From: Sarcocystis neurona | Taxonomy: Eukaryota; Apicomplexa; Conoidasida; Eucoccidiorida; Sarcocystidae | Direction of reading: 5' to 3' | Assembly (NCBI GenBank): GCA_000727475.1 | Contig: KL647293.1 | Location: 212,195-276,194, forward strand | Length of the DNA: 64,000 nucleotides | Shown here: piece by piece, positions 1 through 12,401 of the stretch | Layout of the letters: each line of letters starts with the position of its first letter | How positions within the stretch are numbered: position 1 is the first letter of the stretch | The notes under the pieces: model-generated | The model's database searches: none | Told to the model about the DNA's origin: nothing | The model's input: only the letters and a program-made list of their open reading frames with translations | Position numbers and translations under genes: made by a program

Positions 1-426
1 TCGCATGTTACCCAGCTACTAAAAAACGGAAAGCAAAAATCTGTATTTTTACATCCACAAACGCGCCACGTTAAGTGCTGCGAGAAAAATTCACCAGCCT
101 CTTCCCGAGAGTACATCCATACATACGCACGTGTATGGATGTGCACGGGAACGTAGAGGCGTACAAAGAACGAACGTCTTCGCTTGAAGAACCCCCTGCT
201 TCGAGCGACCGTCCATATTGTTCTTTCGTCGATCGACCCGTGTGGCTGCGAGAGATGCCCCGCCTCGTCGCCATCCTGCACCGGGGAAAAAAATCGAACA
301 TTGGTTGCGGGTAGAACAGTTTTCTCATGTGTACTGTTAGACAGAAACACACACATATAATTACAGACGCACGTGTAAATAGGAAAGCAGGAACTACTTC
401 CAGGATGCCAATAGTGGTCCGATACG

Positions 427-482
427 TACTCGTGTTTGTCCACCTATATATATATAGAGAGAGATAGATAGAGAGAGAGACG
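427..482. repeat. TA/GA microsatellite
   Basis: TATATATATA followed by (GA)n and GATA units. The stretch 1-1416 otherwise shows short open frames on both strands and no recognised gene; it lies downstream of the minus-strand gene ending at 1417. Confidence 0.8.
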
Positions 483-1416
483 CACAGAAGTGCGCACCTC
501 CGACGCAAAGTACGCACGTAAGTGTCGACAACCAAGCAAGTGTATATGAGTTTACGGAGTCTCCCGGATAAACGCAGCCAGAGCGCCAATAACTGCGCCA
601 GTACAGACCCTACAGTACAAAGAAACAGAAAAAGAAGGGAGAAGTCACACGGCCGAGCTCCGCCTGACTGCGTCGAGCAGCAGTACACCCTTATGACTGA
701 TGACACACGGATATGCATTTTCCCTCGTTATTCGTACATACAATAAAACAAGCGAATAAGCACAAGTTCGTACAGACTTGTCAATGCAGAGTCCCCTCAA
801 GAAAGCCCCCCACCGAAGTGCTTACGTAGTCCTCGTGTTCTTAGTAGACGGAGAGGCAAGGCAGTCGTCTCTTAAGTATTCAAAGGTGGAGTAAAACAGA
901 AGTCACCACACCTATCGTAGGTCAATTGCTAGTAGCTCACTGTCTTTTTCCTTGCCGCACCTATTGAAACTCATCTCTGTTGTGCGTGCCTCTCCTCTGC
1001 AGGCGCGACAACAACACCGCTTCCTCACAGCGCCGTGTCGTTGTCTCTCTCTCTCTCTCGCTGCTCGGTGAACACGTCGTGCTTGTCTGTTTCCGCAGGC
1101 GGACACTTCAGTTTTTTACAAACCTACCAACGCAGGCCTCTCTCTACGTATTTGCAGACTCCACGCGTGCAGCGTCTGCCTACACACCGGCTTTTTACAG
1201 ATGCCCATCACATATATGCCTGCGTATTGTGGCCGGTGTGGGTGTTCTGTACTGGTGTACAAACGGTAGTTAATATGTCCAGCGGATAAACTCGGAGTTG
1301 TACGCCACGTGCGTGCGTGCATTCCCGACTTTTTAGCGTCGCACCCACGTTCCTGCGCATCCACACGTGCATTTGTTCATTTTATGACTTTTCGTCACGT
1401 GCCTTAGCCAGTGTGC

Positions 1417-4400
1417 CTAACCCGCTACCTGGTGCGCTGCAGCAGCAGCAAGCGTCAGCACCGCTGTACAGCAGCAGCCACTCCGGCTGCGCAACAGGTA
1501 CGAGATACCATGACTGCGTTTTAGCTCTGCTTACCTCGAAGGAGATGCCGAAACGGCGGCAGCCCCTTGGGTCATGCCTCTTCGTATGTAGCGCTCGTTC
1601 ATTTTCAGGTGCCGAGCCAGTGGTACAAAGCCGCATATTACCCCGAGCAGCAGGCCAATTCCAGCGCCCACTGAAGGGGAAAGCACCGGCAGATGCAGGC
1701 GTGCGCAGCTTGTAGCAATCCACCAATTCATACACCCACAGAAGCGCGGGGTAGCAACGGAGTCTACGCAGGAACAGCGTCTAGCAGATGCGTGCAATAG
1801 AGAAGAGCAAACAACGCACATAAAAATGCTTCCAGCGTTCAAGTAGAAAACTGTGCCTCTGCTTGCTTGCACGTGTGCAAGGGGAACACGCGCGTGGAGG
1901 GGAAAACAGCAGATAGCAGCTGTTTGGGTGTCTGTTCACGAGGTGTATGCATTCGGAAACACGGGGGCCAAAGGCGACACGCAGCTTAAGACGCTTGAAG
2001 CAGTGCGTAGTCGCACTGTGGTTCAACGTACATACCTGTAAACAGAGCTTTTCGTAGTCGTGGTAAAACAGATTCATGTATATATCTGTACGCAGATGTA
2101 CAGCCGTACACATTGGCGTATGTGGACGTTTACATTTATACATGTGTATACATACATATATTTATATATGTGTATGCGCGGCTACCATAGACCCCCATAC
2201 ACAGATGCTCCTCGGGCCGGCAGGGCTGTCGATGCCCAGTGACCAAGGGCGCGAGCGGATGCGCAGCTGACAGCAATTAGAAGGGGCAGCTGAATGGACT
2301 GCAGGATATCTCTTACACCTGCCTCCTATGTATGCGGCGTGCATCTCCCCAAGAGTGTGTCTGTATCCCTATTCATAATTACTAGTGCACACAGCAATTA
2401 ACGTACACCTGTGCGCAGAGACGTATCTACATCGGTACTACTATTAAGTACTACCCGTGTGCACTCGTACACCCACATGTACGAGGTGCACGTTTATGCG
2501 CCTGCGTCCACAGAAATGGTCAAAGAAGCTAGCGCTATGTGAAAAGATGGATATTCAGAAAAGTGGGAAGAGACCTTCATCGCAATGATTGAAAGTCTGT
2601 GCTCACATCCGATAGGAGCGGCTCCTCCGTTGGTCATCGCGCCGATGACGCCACCTGTCATGACTCCTCCCAGTGCGCCCAACCACGCACCCCTGCAGCA
2701 CAACACTCATAGCAACAGCAGCGACGGCATCAAGGACAAACGCGAGCAGCGACAGATGCAAGGCAACTGATAGCAGCTGCAGAACATGTGCGACGAAAGA
2801 GTACGTACTCTACACGCAACAGGAGCAGCGCATACTTGCGGCAAGACTGGAACTGTTGCGGCAGCATCACAACAGGCGGATTTGTATCAGCACAAAGCAG
2901 TATCAGCAGCTGAAGGGCAGCAAGGGCAGCATATGTGGATTTGAGCGACAAGTCACAGAAGCTGCAGTACTAACCTGCGATAGAGCGAAGGTCTATCGCA
3001 GCACTGCGAACTTGGAGTAGCAAGAGCGGCATAGGGAAATAACAACGGCCTACAATACGCGTGTGAATTCAGGGGCTTTGGACCAGCAACGATTCTGCGC
3101 TTGTGTCAACATCAGCAGCAGCGAGAGACCTGCCGCAGTATCCGCGGCAGCAGGGGAAGGTTCGTGGTAACAATAGCGGTAGCGACAGTGACTTCTTACA
3201 ACAGCAGAAGCGCCGCACCAGCGAGGTGGTGACACAGGATACGGTAATCACAGCAGTGGTGCAGCAGCAAAACCAACGTTGACTGCTCAGCAGTAGCAGC
3301 ACAGGGGCAGTAGGACAGGCACGCATCGGGTTGCTGGCGCACTACGTGTGATACATGGACATATACACTATATATACGTATGTAAATGCATACACGTACT
3401 TACAAATATAACATAAATATGTATGTACCAGCGCAGCCAGTCAAAAACTGCATAATTACACGAGTGTAGATCTGTACATACACACGTCTCCCACTGAGCG
3501 GGAGGTTGTTGGTAGACGTGTTCTGCACAGGTGTGTTACAAAGACGGCCAACATTTCATTCAGAAGTGCAGAGGTACGTCGAGCCTATACACGTAGGAGC
3601 GAGTATAGATGTATACACACATACACACATTGAAACATAAATGTGTGTTAAGATATATCCGCTTATACATAGGGACTGAGGCATCTACTAATATGCAAGA
3701 ACATGCGTACAACTGTGAAGCCTCGCCCCATTCCTTTCCAGCGGGTTGAGAGCGACCGCACGCACTAGACCGGCACGCAGGCCAAGCGCAGCGTTAGGAG
3801 GGCTACTCCGCAGTAGTCCTCGGCCATTATACATACATATATATATATATACACACACGTACATAGGTAGGTACTGACACACATTGGTGTGTAGTTACGA
3901 GTGCATATGTGTGCTAAAATTACTGTACGCCCCTGTAGACACGGCTGTTTCATCACAAGAACCCACCTGCTTCCAAGCAGCACTAGTGAGGCAGAGAGAC
4001 ACATCATTCCGGCAGCGAGACCGAGTGCAGCGCCTACGCAACGGGCCACCAGACCGCCTATCAGAGCTCCTGTTGCTGTTCCTGCTGCACTGGCTCCCAG
4101 CAGCCAGTATCCACCTCCCTTGTAAAAACTCGAAGATCGGAGTCCTTTTGAAAAAAGACCAGCGGTCATAAGCACAGCAACAAGTGTTGCTGCAGAGTAC
4201 AAAACGAGAGCAGCTATGGAGGACGCCCACACTGGCCAGCACTCACAAGCATCGAAGCACACGCGCCGCTGAAAAAAAACGAACACATGGCAAAAGCAGC
4301 ATTAGAGGCATCCAAAGCAGCCTGAAGGAACAGTGGGTGGCAGAATCAGCAGCTGCATCACAACACGTGAATGAAGGGCGAAGCACGAGCTGCAGCAGCA

Positions 4401-6986
4401 GGAGAGCGTAAGAGCACCACGAAGATGAAGTGTCCAGTACTGCAGGAGAAAGGTGTGTCCCGGAAGCAGTGGAGGAACAACAAAAGGAAGTTGCGGCTGA
4501 CGAGAGAAGCCCCTGGAGCGGGACCAACACGATGAAGCAGCGAGCAAAAGGAGAGTTACAATGTCAGCAGCGTAGCGCGGAAAAAATTACTACAAGTAGT
4601 AGCAGTATCAGTAGCAGCGTAAGCGGGCTGGTTCAGCAAGCCTCACAGCAGAAAGTGACACGAGCAACACGGACGCAGCAAAGTGCGCCTGGAGTCTGTC
4701 GCAGACGTGGCACAGAAACCTGAACAGCAGGAGACACAACAGCAGCGCCAGCAAAATCGAGAACGGGGACAGAAGGAACCAGACGCAGCAGCAGCGAACT
4801 GTAGGAGGGGCGTACCATGCAGGGCAGTGACTACAACACATACCATAACAGTGTAAGCATTGACGTATTAGCTACAGCACCACCACCAGTGCAGGAACAA
4901 CAAAGTATAAGTAGCACTGCGATCACGGGGCATCGACATGTCCACACAGCCCACAGCTAAGCCTGCAAACACAATCACTACCCAGTCGCGGAGTCGGGCC
5001 TGACTCAGAACCCTTACGTTGGCGGCAACAGAAGGTCAGGCAGCTTCTAGCATAACAAAAGGAGAACGACCGCAGGATATGCACCGGGTGCACCCCAGCA
5101 AACACAAGAGGAACACAGTAACATCACCAGCTTACAATTAGTCGCACCGGCATTTACACAAGGATGCAGTACGTAACAGGCACGAAAGAGTTTAGTGAAT
5201 ACGGAGAGAGAGGGAGGGACAAAGAGAAAGTTCCAAAATCGGGCGCAGCGCAGTCTCAACAGGGGAAACAGCGAAACAGAGGCACCGGAGCATACTACGT
5301 AGAGACAGCGTTAGTAGGGGGTGACGTTGGTAGTTCGTAGACCGCGTGCAACACCACAAAAGGCTGTTCAGGTGCAACAGCAGCGTAGCAATAGCTGAAT
5401 AATGTTGGTGGACACACAGAGTAAAGTGATCTTCCGAGTTCAGTTGTCTGCACCGTGTGTACAGCAGTTGCGATGATACACCAACGAATACGCAACTGCA
5501 GAACAACAAATAATACCCATGCGACAGAGTAACTCTGAAGGGAAAATGTGCCAGCAGCCGCATAGCAGCAGACGTCCAACAGAAGAGTTGCGGGGGAAGA
5601 GGTTCAGCCAAAAAGATAGACGGGCGAACAGATAGCAGCAAAAGTAATGGAGAGAGGGTAAAGACGTCACAACCTACGGCGCTACCCTATCGTTCACCTT
5701 AACTCTGCTCGACTTTGGAAGTCGTTAGAACCATCAGAATGCTTGCCACTTGCGCGAATCCATGAGCACAGTTTTTTGGACCACTTGCTGCGGTTGCACA
5801 AAATGTGTACACACTGCCATTTTCCACTTACATTACCTCCTCCCGACCGTGGTGTGTAAGGGTGAGCTGCCGGCGTCACGCGGATTCCTCTCTCATACAC
5901 AGGGGCGCTGGACGCTTGTGTAGCTGTCTTCACCGCTGGTTCTTCCCCAATCCGCTGCAGCTGCTGTTGTTGTACCCCGTGTTTCTGCACCGGGTGCTGC
6001 ACTTCTCGCTGTATCTGGCCTCCCTGTGGCTGTGGCTGATGTTGCTGGGGCAACTCTGTCTGCAAAACAGGTTGTCGCTCTTGCACTGGTCCTTGGTCTG
6101 GTAAGGACCCGCCTACGGCACCCCCTGTTGCGCCGCGTCCTCTTGGTGTGGGCAACAGAGGAAGTGCACCTATAGCAGACCGCAGCATTTTCTCCTCTGG
6201 GATTACTACCGTGGGTGTCGCTGCTCCGGATTCTACTGTCGGCGTTAGTGGCACTTCTGCCGGTGAGGGTGCTACTGCCATTGGGGGCTGGCCTGACACT
6301 ACGCCACTGAGCGGTGTACTTCCCCCTCCCCACGCTCCCGTGGGCACTGCTGCTGTAGGCAACGCATTGCCTCCTGTTGCAGCTGGAGCTGCTCGAGCAG
6401 ACACGGAAAGCGGCACATTATCTCCCAGCTGCGCAGGCAAAGCTGGTTGAGGGGCTACGACTACTTCTGGTGTCAAACTTGGTGTTGCTGTCGGCACGAC
6501 GGAGACTGCGACTGCCCCTGGAGCTGTGACCGCCACTGGTGTGAGGCTTGCTGGCACCGCACCTGTCCACCCCGTGACTGCTGCTGGTGTTGCTATTGTT
6601 GGCGCAGCGGCAGGTGATGTTTCTGGTGCCGCCGGCGACTGCCCGGATAGTGGCACTGTTGCTGGTGAGGTTGCTTGCGATGCTGCTGCAGGTACTCGAG
6701 GTCCCGGGGCAGCAGGAGAAAACACCGGAACCGGGGCTGAAACAGCAGCTACAGGAGGTGAGGGTACACGAGGTGGTTGTGATGTTGTAGCAGCAGCGGC
6801 TGTACCCGTAAACGAAGGTACCGAAGAATCAGTATCCGCTGTTGCTGCTCTGCTCCGCTCAGACACAGTAAAATCTGCAGCTACAGCTACAGCTAATTCC
6901 TTGTCGCGGAGTTGTGGAAAAGAGTGATACTGTTCCGTGTGGTTGCTGATGGAGTGCAGCTTCATCCACGGTTCTCCCCTCGCCAT
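1417..6986 (-). CDS. Candidate five-exon gene: Pro/Ala-rich protein with Gly-zipper membrane segments
   Basis: Not a family I recognise. Minus-strand exons are 6986-5832, 4268-3967, 2692-2607, 1670-1535 and 1486-1417 (stop TAG); 582 residues. The start ATG has the favourable context AAAAATGGCG. Exon 1 (about 385 residues) is rich in Pro, Ala, Val and Thr, becomes Gln-rich, and ends at a consensus GTAAGT donor. Exon 2 follows a TTTTTTTTCAG acceptor and encodes hydrophobic stretches including WASSIAALVLYSAATLVAVL and a Gly/Ala zipper around YWLLGASAAGTATGALIGG. Exons 3 and 4 add GAWLGALGGVMTGGVIGAM and GAGIGLLLGVICGF. All four junctions are in phase, which is the main argument for one gene. Another frame opens at ATG 7107 with a signal-peptide-like start, so the true N terminus is uncertain; the short last exon is the weakest. 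Inference: a surface or secretory-organelle membrane protein. Confidence 0.5.
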
Positions 6987-8437
6987 TTTTGATGCTTCTG
7001 CGTTCCTCTCTGTATCGTACGCTGCTTGTATGTGATTGAGCGGCGCTGCACAGAGGCAATAGCAGTACACAACGCAGACGTGACCAGATTAAAGAGTTGA
7101 AGGACATGAGGAGCGCCACAGTGATGCCTAAGACATTCGGTTAGTACACGTGTGCACTTGAGTATTTACACTTTCGTGTACAAACATACATGCCCCTATA
7201 CATATATATATATATATGTTCATACATGTATGGTGTCTGCATGTACTTCACTTTCGAGAGGCGTGTAAGATATAGGAGAAACACACATAAATACAGAAGA
7301 AAAGTACGGCCCACCACCCGTATTGTACTTCTGCACACAGCCCCATGTCCGCGCGCTATTGCTGGTGTATTTCTTTGACGAGGTATGCACGCTGCATAGG
7401 ACGGGACATGCCTTAGTCAGGAAACGGACACATGCGTTAGGAATAGTGCCTGTGTCGTACGTATATACATACGCACATGTTTGAGTGTATATACACATGT
7501 GAACATGTGGGTGTGACACGTACAACCCCGTCTGTGTCCAACAGGATGTGCACGGCATGCGCACACTCTTTATGTATACATTTGTACATGTGTACGCCCA
7601 TTCAGATATACACACACTCGTATACACGCACGAAGTGTTTTGTATGCACATGTATATACATACACGTCTATAATGCACAGATGTGTAGATCCCTTTTTTT
7701 CAGTGCTTCGCAGCGCGTTTGTCAGAGACGTGTAGGTCCCTATTCTTCACTGTTTCGCACGGCATATGTCCCAGATGTGTAGATCCCTTTTTTCGCACCG
7801 CATGTGCCACAGATGTGCAGATCCCCTTTTTTTCAGTTTTCCGCACCGCATATGCGGGGCATGTCTAAGGCGGTACACTGCCTGCTGAGGATTGGGAGTG
7901 CGTGGCATAAAGCATCCGCCGGCAAAAGTATCCTAGTTGTTATGGTGAGGTGCACGCAGTATCGGCCGTGGTAGCACGTATACTAAAAGCAGACAGATGT
8001 AAAGGACTGGTGCTACGACACATGTATACGTATTCACAATGATCGCACAAAAATTCCGTACGCACCACTTCTTTGGCATAAATATTTGTAGTCACGTCCT
8101 GGCACATGTGGGTGTTGAAATGATGTACGTATCTGGTTGAGTGCGCACCTATCTTGTCGCTTACCAGGAACGCAACTTACGTACGTGTAGGGGGATACAG
8201 GGTCTGTTCACAGGAAGTCTGTCACACCTGTCGCCGGCTGGACCGCTCCTCCTGCCCGTGAAACCAGTGAGGCCACACTAAATCTTTGTTTGGTGCTGCC
8301 ACTGCTGTTTGTCGCGCTTGATGTGTACCTTTATGTGTATAATGGGGTTGCGAAGAGTTCCAACGCTACTGTGTTGCTGCTTTTTGTTGCGGGCTAGCGC
8401 TCTCTAACGCTTTCGTTGCAAAGAATTCTAAAGCAGA
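6987..8437. other. Non-coding stretch with microsatellites and a degenerate repeat
   Basis: No convincing gene. It holds a TA microsatellite near 7200-7218, CA/TA-rich sequence to about 7680, a degenerate tandem repeat at 7678-7855 (listed separately), and otherwise unique sequence. It could contain an upstream exon or promoter for the minus-strand gene ending at 1417. Confidence 0.5.
7678..7855. repeat. Degenerate 40-50 bp tandem repeat, four copies
   Basis: Four imperfect copies begin near 7678, 7723, 7772 and 7810. Each has a core like AGATGTGTAGATCCCTTTTT, followed by a TTTCAG/TTTCGCACCGCAT segment. It lies outside any gene model. Confidence 0.75.
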
Positions 8438-9290
8438 TCAATCAACTCTCCCCAATTCTCCTCCTTCTGGAGCTACTTGTGCCTCACCATTATTCCGCAT
8501 TTCGGGGGTCGTCTCCAGATTTGAACTGCTGCGTGCTGCCGTGGGAGTATCAATTCGGTCAGGCGACAGAGTAGGTCTTCCTGCGGTGGATCTATACTTG
8601 CTGCGGCTCCTGTACTCGGTGTTGTCAAAGCTGCTGATGATGCTGCGGCTCCTATTACTATTGATGTTGCTGATGCTGACGCTGCCTGTAGCATCAGTGA
8701 TGCTGCCATTGCTGCTCCTTCTGTCGTGCGAGGCATGGCTCTGTATCGTTGTCTGGCAGCTTCCCCACAAGATGGGAGACGTCATGGCTACGCTGCATAG
8801 CAGCAACATTTCCACTGCGCTCCTCCATGGCCGAAGCTGCAAAGCAGTAGCAGCAACAGAACTGTACGCTCTGCCAGTGCGGTGTTGCAGATCATCCAGC
8901 GCAACATGGGGCGACACAGCGGTATCAGGACTTGAGCAAGGTGACATAGTAGCAGAGAAGGAAGGAGCAGCGGGAGACGAGAAAGAGAAGGAAAAGGAGC
9001 AAAGCCGGGAACAGCAAGGCTGCTGTGCATATTTCCGCCTTTTCTTCGTGAAGCCACTCATGTGGATAGTGGTTGGGCATGGCAAACTAGCAGCGAAAGC
9101 ACGATGACCGCAACGGCTGAAGCAGCAGCGGCAGCGGTGGAGGACGCGAATTAAAAAAAAACTGCCGGCAGGACGCGCGCACCAGTGTTCCTCCACTTTC
9201 TGGGTAAAGGTTCTTAATGATCCCACACTGATGACGCCATTGCAGCACCGCGGCGGTGCGCGATGCGAACGGCAAAGGCGCACCAATGCA
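8438..9290 (-). CDS. Unresolved coding-like segment (minus strand)
   Basis: Two overlapping minus-strand frames look protein-like here. One, ending at a stop at 8438, is Ser/Thr/Arg-rich and normal in composition (for example PTLSPDRIDTPTAARSSSN). The second, at 8736-8473, contains the Ala-rich stretch EGAAMAASLMLQAASASA. A pyrimidine-rich tract followed by CAG near 8850-8830 resembles intron-to-exon sequence on this strand. I could not decide which frame is used or link it to the segment at 9606-10364. Its Ala/Gly-rich hydrophobic character recalls the C-terminal part of the 1.4-7.0 kb gene, but I see no clear sequence identity. Confidence 0.3.
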
Positions 9291-9605
9291 AACTCGAGGC
9301 TTCAGAAGAAGAGGACATAAATATGCGCGGTAGCATGGCAGAAATCCTAAATTTAACGGGCAGCCTTGGAGGAGGCACACACTCTCCTATTCTAGGTGCG
9401 GACCATAGCGTGCGTGCTACAGCAGGCCAAAGGGTCATCAATTGTCAACGCAGACCCATGGTACGGGGGTTCTCCTGCAGGGACGTCAGGGAATCCTGCC
9501 TCCCTCCAAGGAAGAAGGACACGTTGTTCAAATATAAAATGTGAGGATGATTCCGCTCGTAATCCTAGTACACAACTAGGTATGCACACACTATGCCATA
9601 TCCAG

Positions 9606-10364
9606 CTATGAGCCTATACTGCGGCGGTCATGGGCTACTGTACTCGCATTTAGCGCGTGGGCCTTAAGCGCACGGAAGAAGAGGACGGGGAAGACGCTAA
9701 AACGTAGACCTAAACACTTTCCGAGTTTCCGCTTCACCGTCTGAATCTGTTGGCCGGAAACTTCCAGAATTCTGGACGCACACTTGTCGCTGCTTTGTCG
9801 ACAATCAGGCTCCCCTACAGTTGGACAGAGGCTCTGTTCTACGTCTGCTGCTGAAGTGGACGTGGGCTCTGCTGCTGCTGTTGCTGGTGGAAGCGGACTC
9901 TCCACTGCTGCGGCACCAGCAAGTGCCGCGGGTGGTGGCGAACTCTCTGCTGCGGTCGCTACTGTAGATGTTGACTCTCTCGTGAGAGTCACTCTATGAT
10001 GCCCACGCCGCAACTCGACGGCGGCGGAGAGACGCTTGACACGTTTGCACTCAGAGCCCGCTAGCGCTAGTAGGTGCCTCTGAGAAGTGTGCTGGTGCAG
10101 CGCACCTTCCCACAGCTCAACGGCTTGCCGAGCAGCAGCAGCAGCAGCAGGGGCCGCATATTGAATCCTGCATAGGACAGGCGTTACCAGCAACTGCACC
10201 GGCAAATGAAACTGTGTCGCATGGCGTGAGTCGTTTATGGATGTCGTTGGTGTAACTGCAGTTTCCCTGCTCCATGCAGATGATGCAGCTGCAGCGGTTG
10301 GAAGGTCCTCTTGTTTATCGCCCTTGCTATTCATATCCATAAATACGGTGACATACACTAGCAT
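9606..10364 (-). CDS. Candidate hypothetical protein, Ala/Pro/Ser/Thr-rich
   Basis: A minus-strand reading frame of about 250 residues with its first ATG at 10364 and a stop at 9606. The composition is ordinary rather than repeat-driven: a short N-terminal part, a run of seven Ala near the middle, a basic stretch, then a low-complexity Pro/Ala/Ser/Thr region (SSPPPAALAGAAAVESPLPP) and a mixed C-terminal part. A possible GTGAAG donor follows QQIQT near 9740, so the last 40 residues could be intron. No domain recognised. With 8438-9290 it may belong to one multi-exon minus-strand gene. Confidence 0.4.
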   Translation of the reverse strand: MLVYVTVFMDMNSKGDKQEDLPTAAAASSAWSRETAVTPTTSINDSRHATQFHLPVQLLVTPVLCRIQYAAPAAAAAARQAVELWEGALHQHTSQRHLLALAGSECKRVKRLSAAVELRRGHHRVTLTRESTSTVATAAESSPPPAALAGAAAVESPLPPATAAAEPTSTSAADVEQSLCPTVGEPDCRQSSDKCASRILEVSGQQIQTVKRKLGKCLGLRFSVFPVLFFRALKAHALNASTVAHDRRSIGS

Positions 10365-10399
10365 ATCGCGTACTTCGTCCAACGCAAATAGCCTTTAAT

Positions 10400-12400
10400 A
10401 CAGGACAGAATTGAAATACCGATAGATTGACTAAATTGAGCAAGAATAAACAGACGATGCCGACGAGCCGATCGTAGAGCCGCGGTCGTGAAGCATACGT
10501 AATGTATATTCTGTGTATACATGAATATTAAAGGGGACGGCGAGCGTGTTCGAAGGACCTGTGGCTTGCCGCTTGTCTACGTCTCCCCCACGTCGCGACG
10601 CACTATACACGACCACCCCGTAGTGCGACAGGGTTAAAAAACGGCGGAAGCAGAAGCGAATTGGATCCGGAGTTACGCAGAAGGCGAAGCTGCCTCCACT
10701 TAAAAGGAAGCGCACGGGAGACAGGAGAAGCCCTTGCTTAAGTTTGTTGACCTGCTAGTGGAAATAGGGCAGCCCTCCAATTCCTGCGGCCGGCCGTCGT
10801 CCTGCACGCTATGAGTGCCGCCTTAATTGGTGTTTTCCTTTTCAGCTGCCCCATTAAAAGGTGCTGCTAGACCATGAATGTCACCAGGGCCTCAGCCGAC
10901 CCTAACTGACTGAATCGACGACTTGGCCTAATAAAAAATTTCAGTCATCTTGTTTGGTTGCCTACTCCTCTCCTGCATACCGTCGACAAAGACGGTTACT
11001 GGTCTCCTTGCCGACGCAGCTTTCGCGCACACTGACCAGGGGCCAGTGCGATCACTTTGAGCAGAACCCACGAAGGTACAGCCAACACAAACTACAAAAT
11101 AGGCAGTTCGAAGCAGCCGCATCCGGTGTAAAGGTACAGCAGCACGAATACAGGCCCAAGGCAGTTACAACTCGCACAAAATGTGCAAGACCCAAAGATA
11201 TTCGTGGCCACGTGAGAGGTGAAGACATCCATTCACTGCTGCCTCTTGACAGGCTGCTGTCGAAGCGTACTGCACCGCAGGTCGTCCTCCTGTTGACCGC
11301 GGGCGGGCCTGTTGTAACACGCTGGTGCGTCGCTGCTTTATCAGTTGCCGCTGTGTTGCTGCAGACTTCGATCTTCTAGGAAAGCTCTGTTGAAATCGCC
11401 GCTGTGTTGCTGCAGACTTCGATCTTCTAGGAAAGCTCTGTTGAAATCGCAGCTGCCTGCGATGATAGCTGTGAACGCCTTGCCTCGATACTCCCGTGAT
11501 GCCGCTGCTGTGCTCTACGGCTCTTGCATTATTGGTGCCTTTGTCTGCTGGTCCTGCTGCACGCGGGATGGCAACGGTTCAAGAGGGGGTGTTGCCGCGC
11601 AATGCTGTCTCTGGCAACAGTTGCCTCGGTTTGTGCCTCGTTGTTACTTTACAGTATCTGACTTCCTTGGGAATACCAGACCTAGAGGTCCTAGTCATGA
11701 TTTGACTACGACAAATCATTTCAAAGTGCACCACAGGACCTTGGCCGTACGGAGAGCAGAATCAACAGCAGCACCAACAACAATGCACTATCACCAAAGG
11801 CAGCAGTAGAAGCAAATTACAATTTATGTAGGACTGTCAGAGACATGAGGGTACAAGGCCACGTCCAGCAATGCAATGTGTTCCTCCATGTGTGTGTGGT
11901 CAACGGCTTGCGCTACTAGGATAGTTGAGTGCTCTTCAAGATTCCGACAGCACCTTATTATGTGTTCGTCTGCGTTCTCTCAACTTCTTAGAACGCCCTT
12001 CACAAGTTCACATCTGGTATTTCACAGGAGGACACAACTTGGTAGGTGTCTTCAATCGGTGGGTAGAAGTAACGTGCGTGTCTAAAGGACACTTATATTT
12101 CATTTATCGTTTTAGATAAGGTACTTTCAGATGCACACACAAATATGCGCAGAAGTACAAAGGCCAATATGTATTTGCCCGAGTAAGCGTCCAGAAAAGT
12201 ACGGTAGTACAGCAATGGCATCCAAGTGCTTCCGGACGCTTTCCAAGCATACTCCGTACAGATACAAAGGGCCTAGTACAACAGTCGTGCAAGTGTGTAT
12301 ATACATATGCATACATGCATGTGTATCAATAAATGTGTAGACGGTGTTAGGGGACAGACCACATTACTCCGTAAAGGGACAAGGAGCGCAGTAACTCCCA
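10400..12400. other. Unassigned stretch with weak coding signals
   Basis: Short open frames on both strands but no conserved family. The minus strand reads as basic, Ser/Gln-rich protein-like sequence around 11,340-11,600, including the 51-bp duplication below. I see no splice structure I can defend. Confidence 0.4.
11347..11448. repeat. Exact 51-bp tandem duplication
   Basis: Positions 11347-11397 and 11398-11448 are the same 51 bases (17 codons) head to tail; copies start GCCGCTGTGTTGCTGCAGAC. Being identical and a multiple of three, the duplication is recent and would keep a reading frame. Minus-strand translation in one open frame gives the repeated peptide RFQQSFPRRSKSAATQR. Confidence 0.95.
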
Positions 12401-12401
12401 C

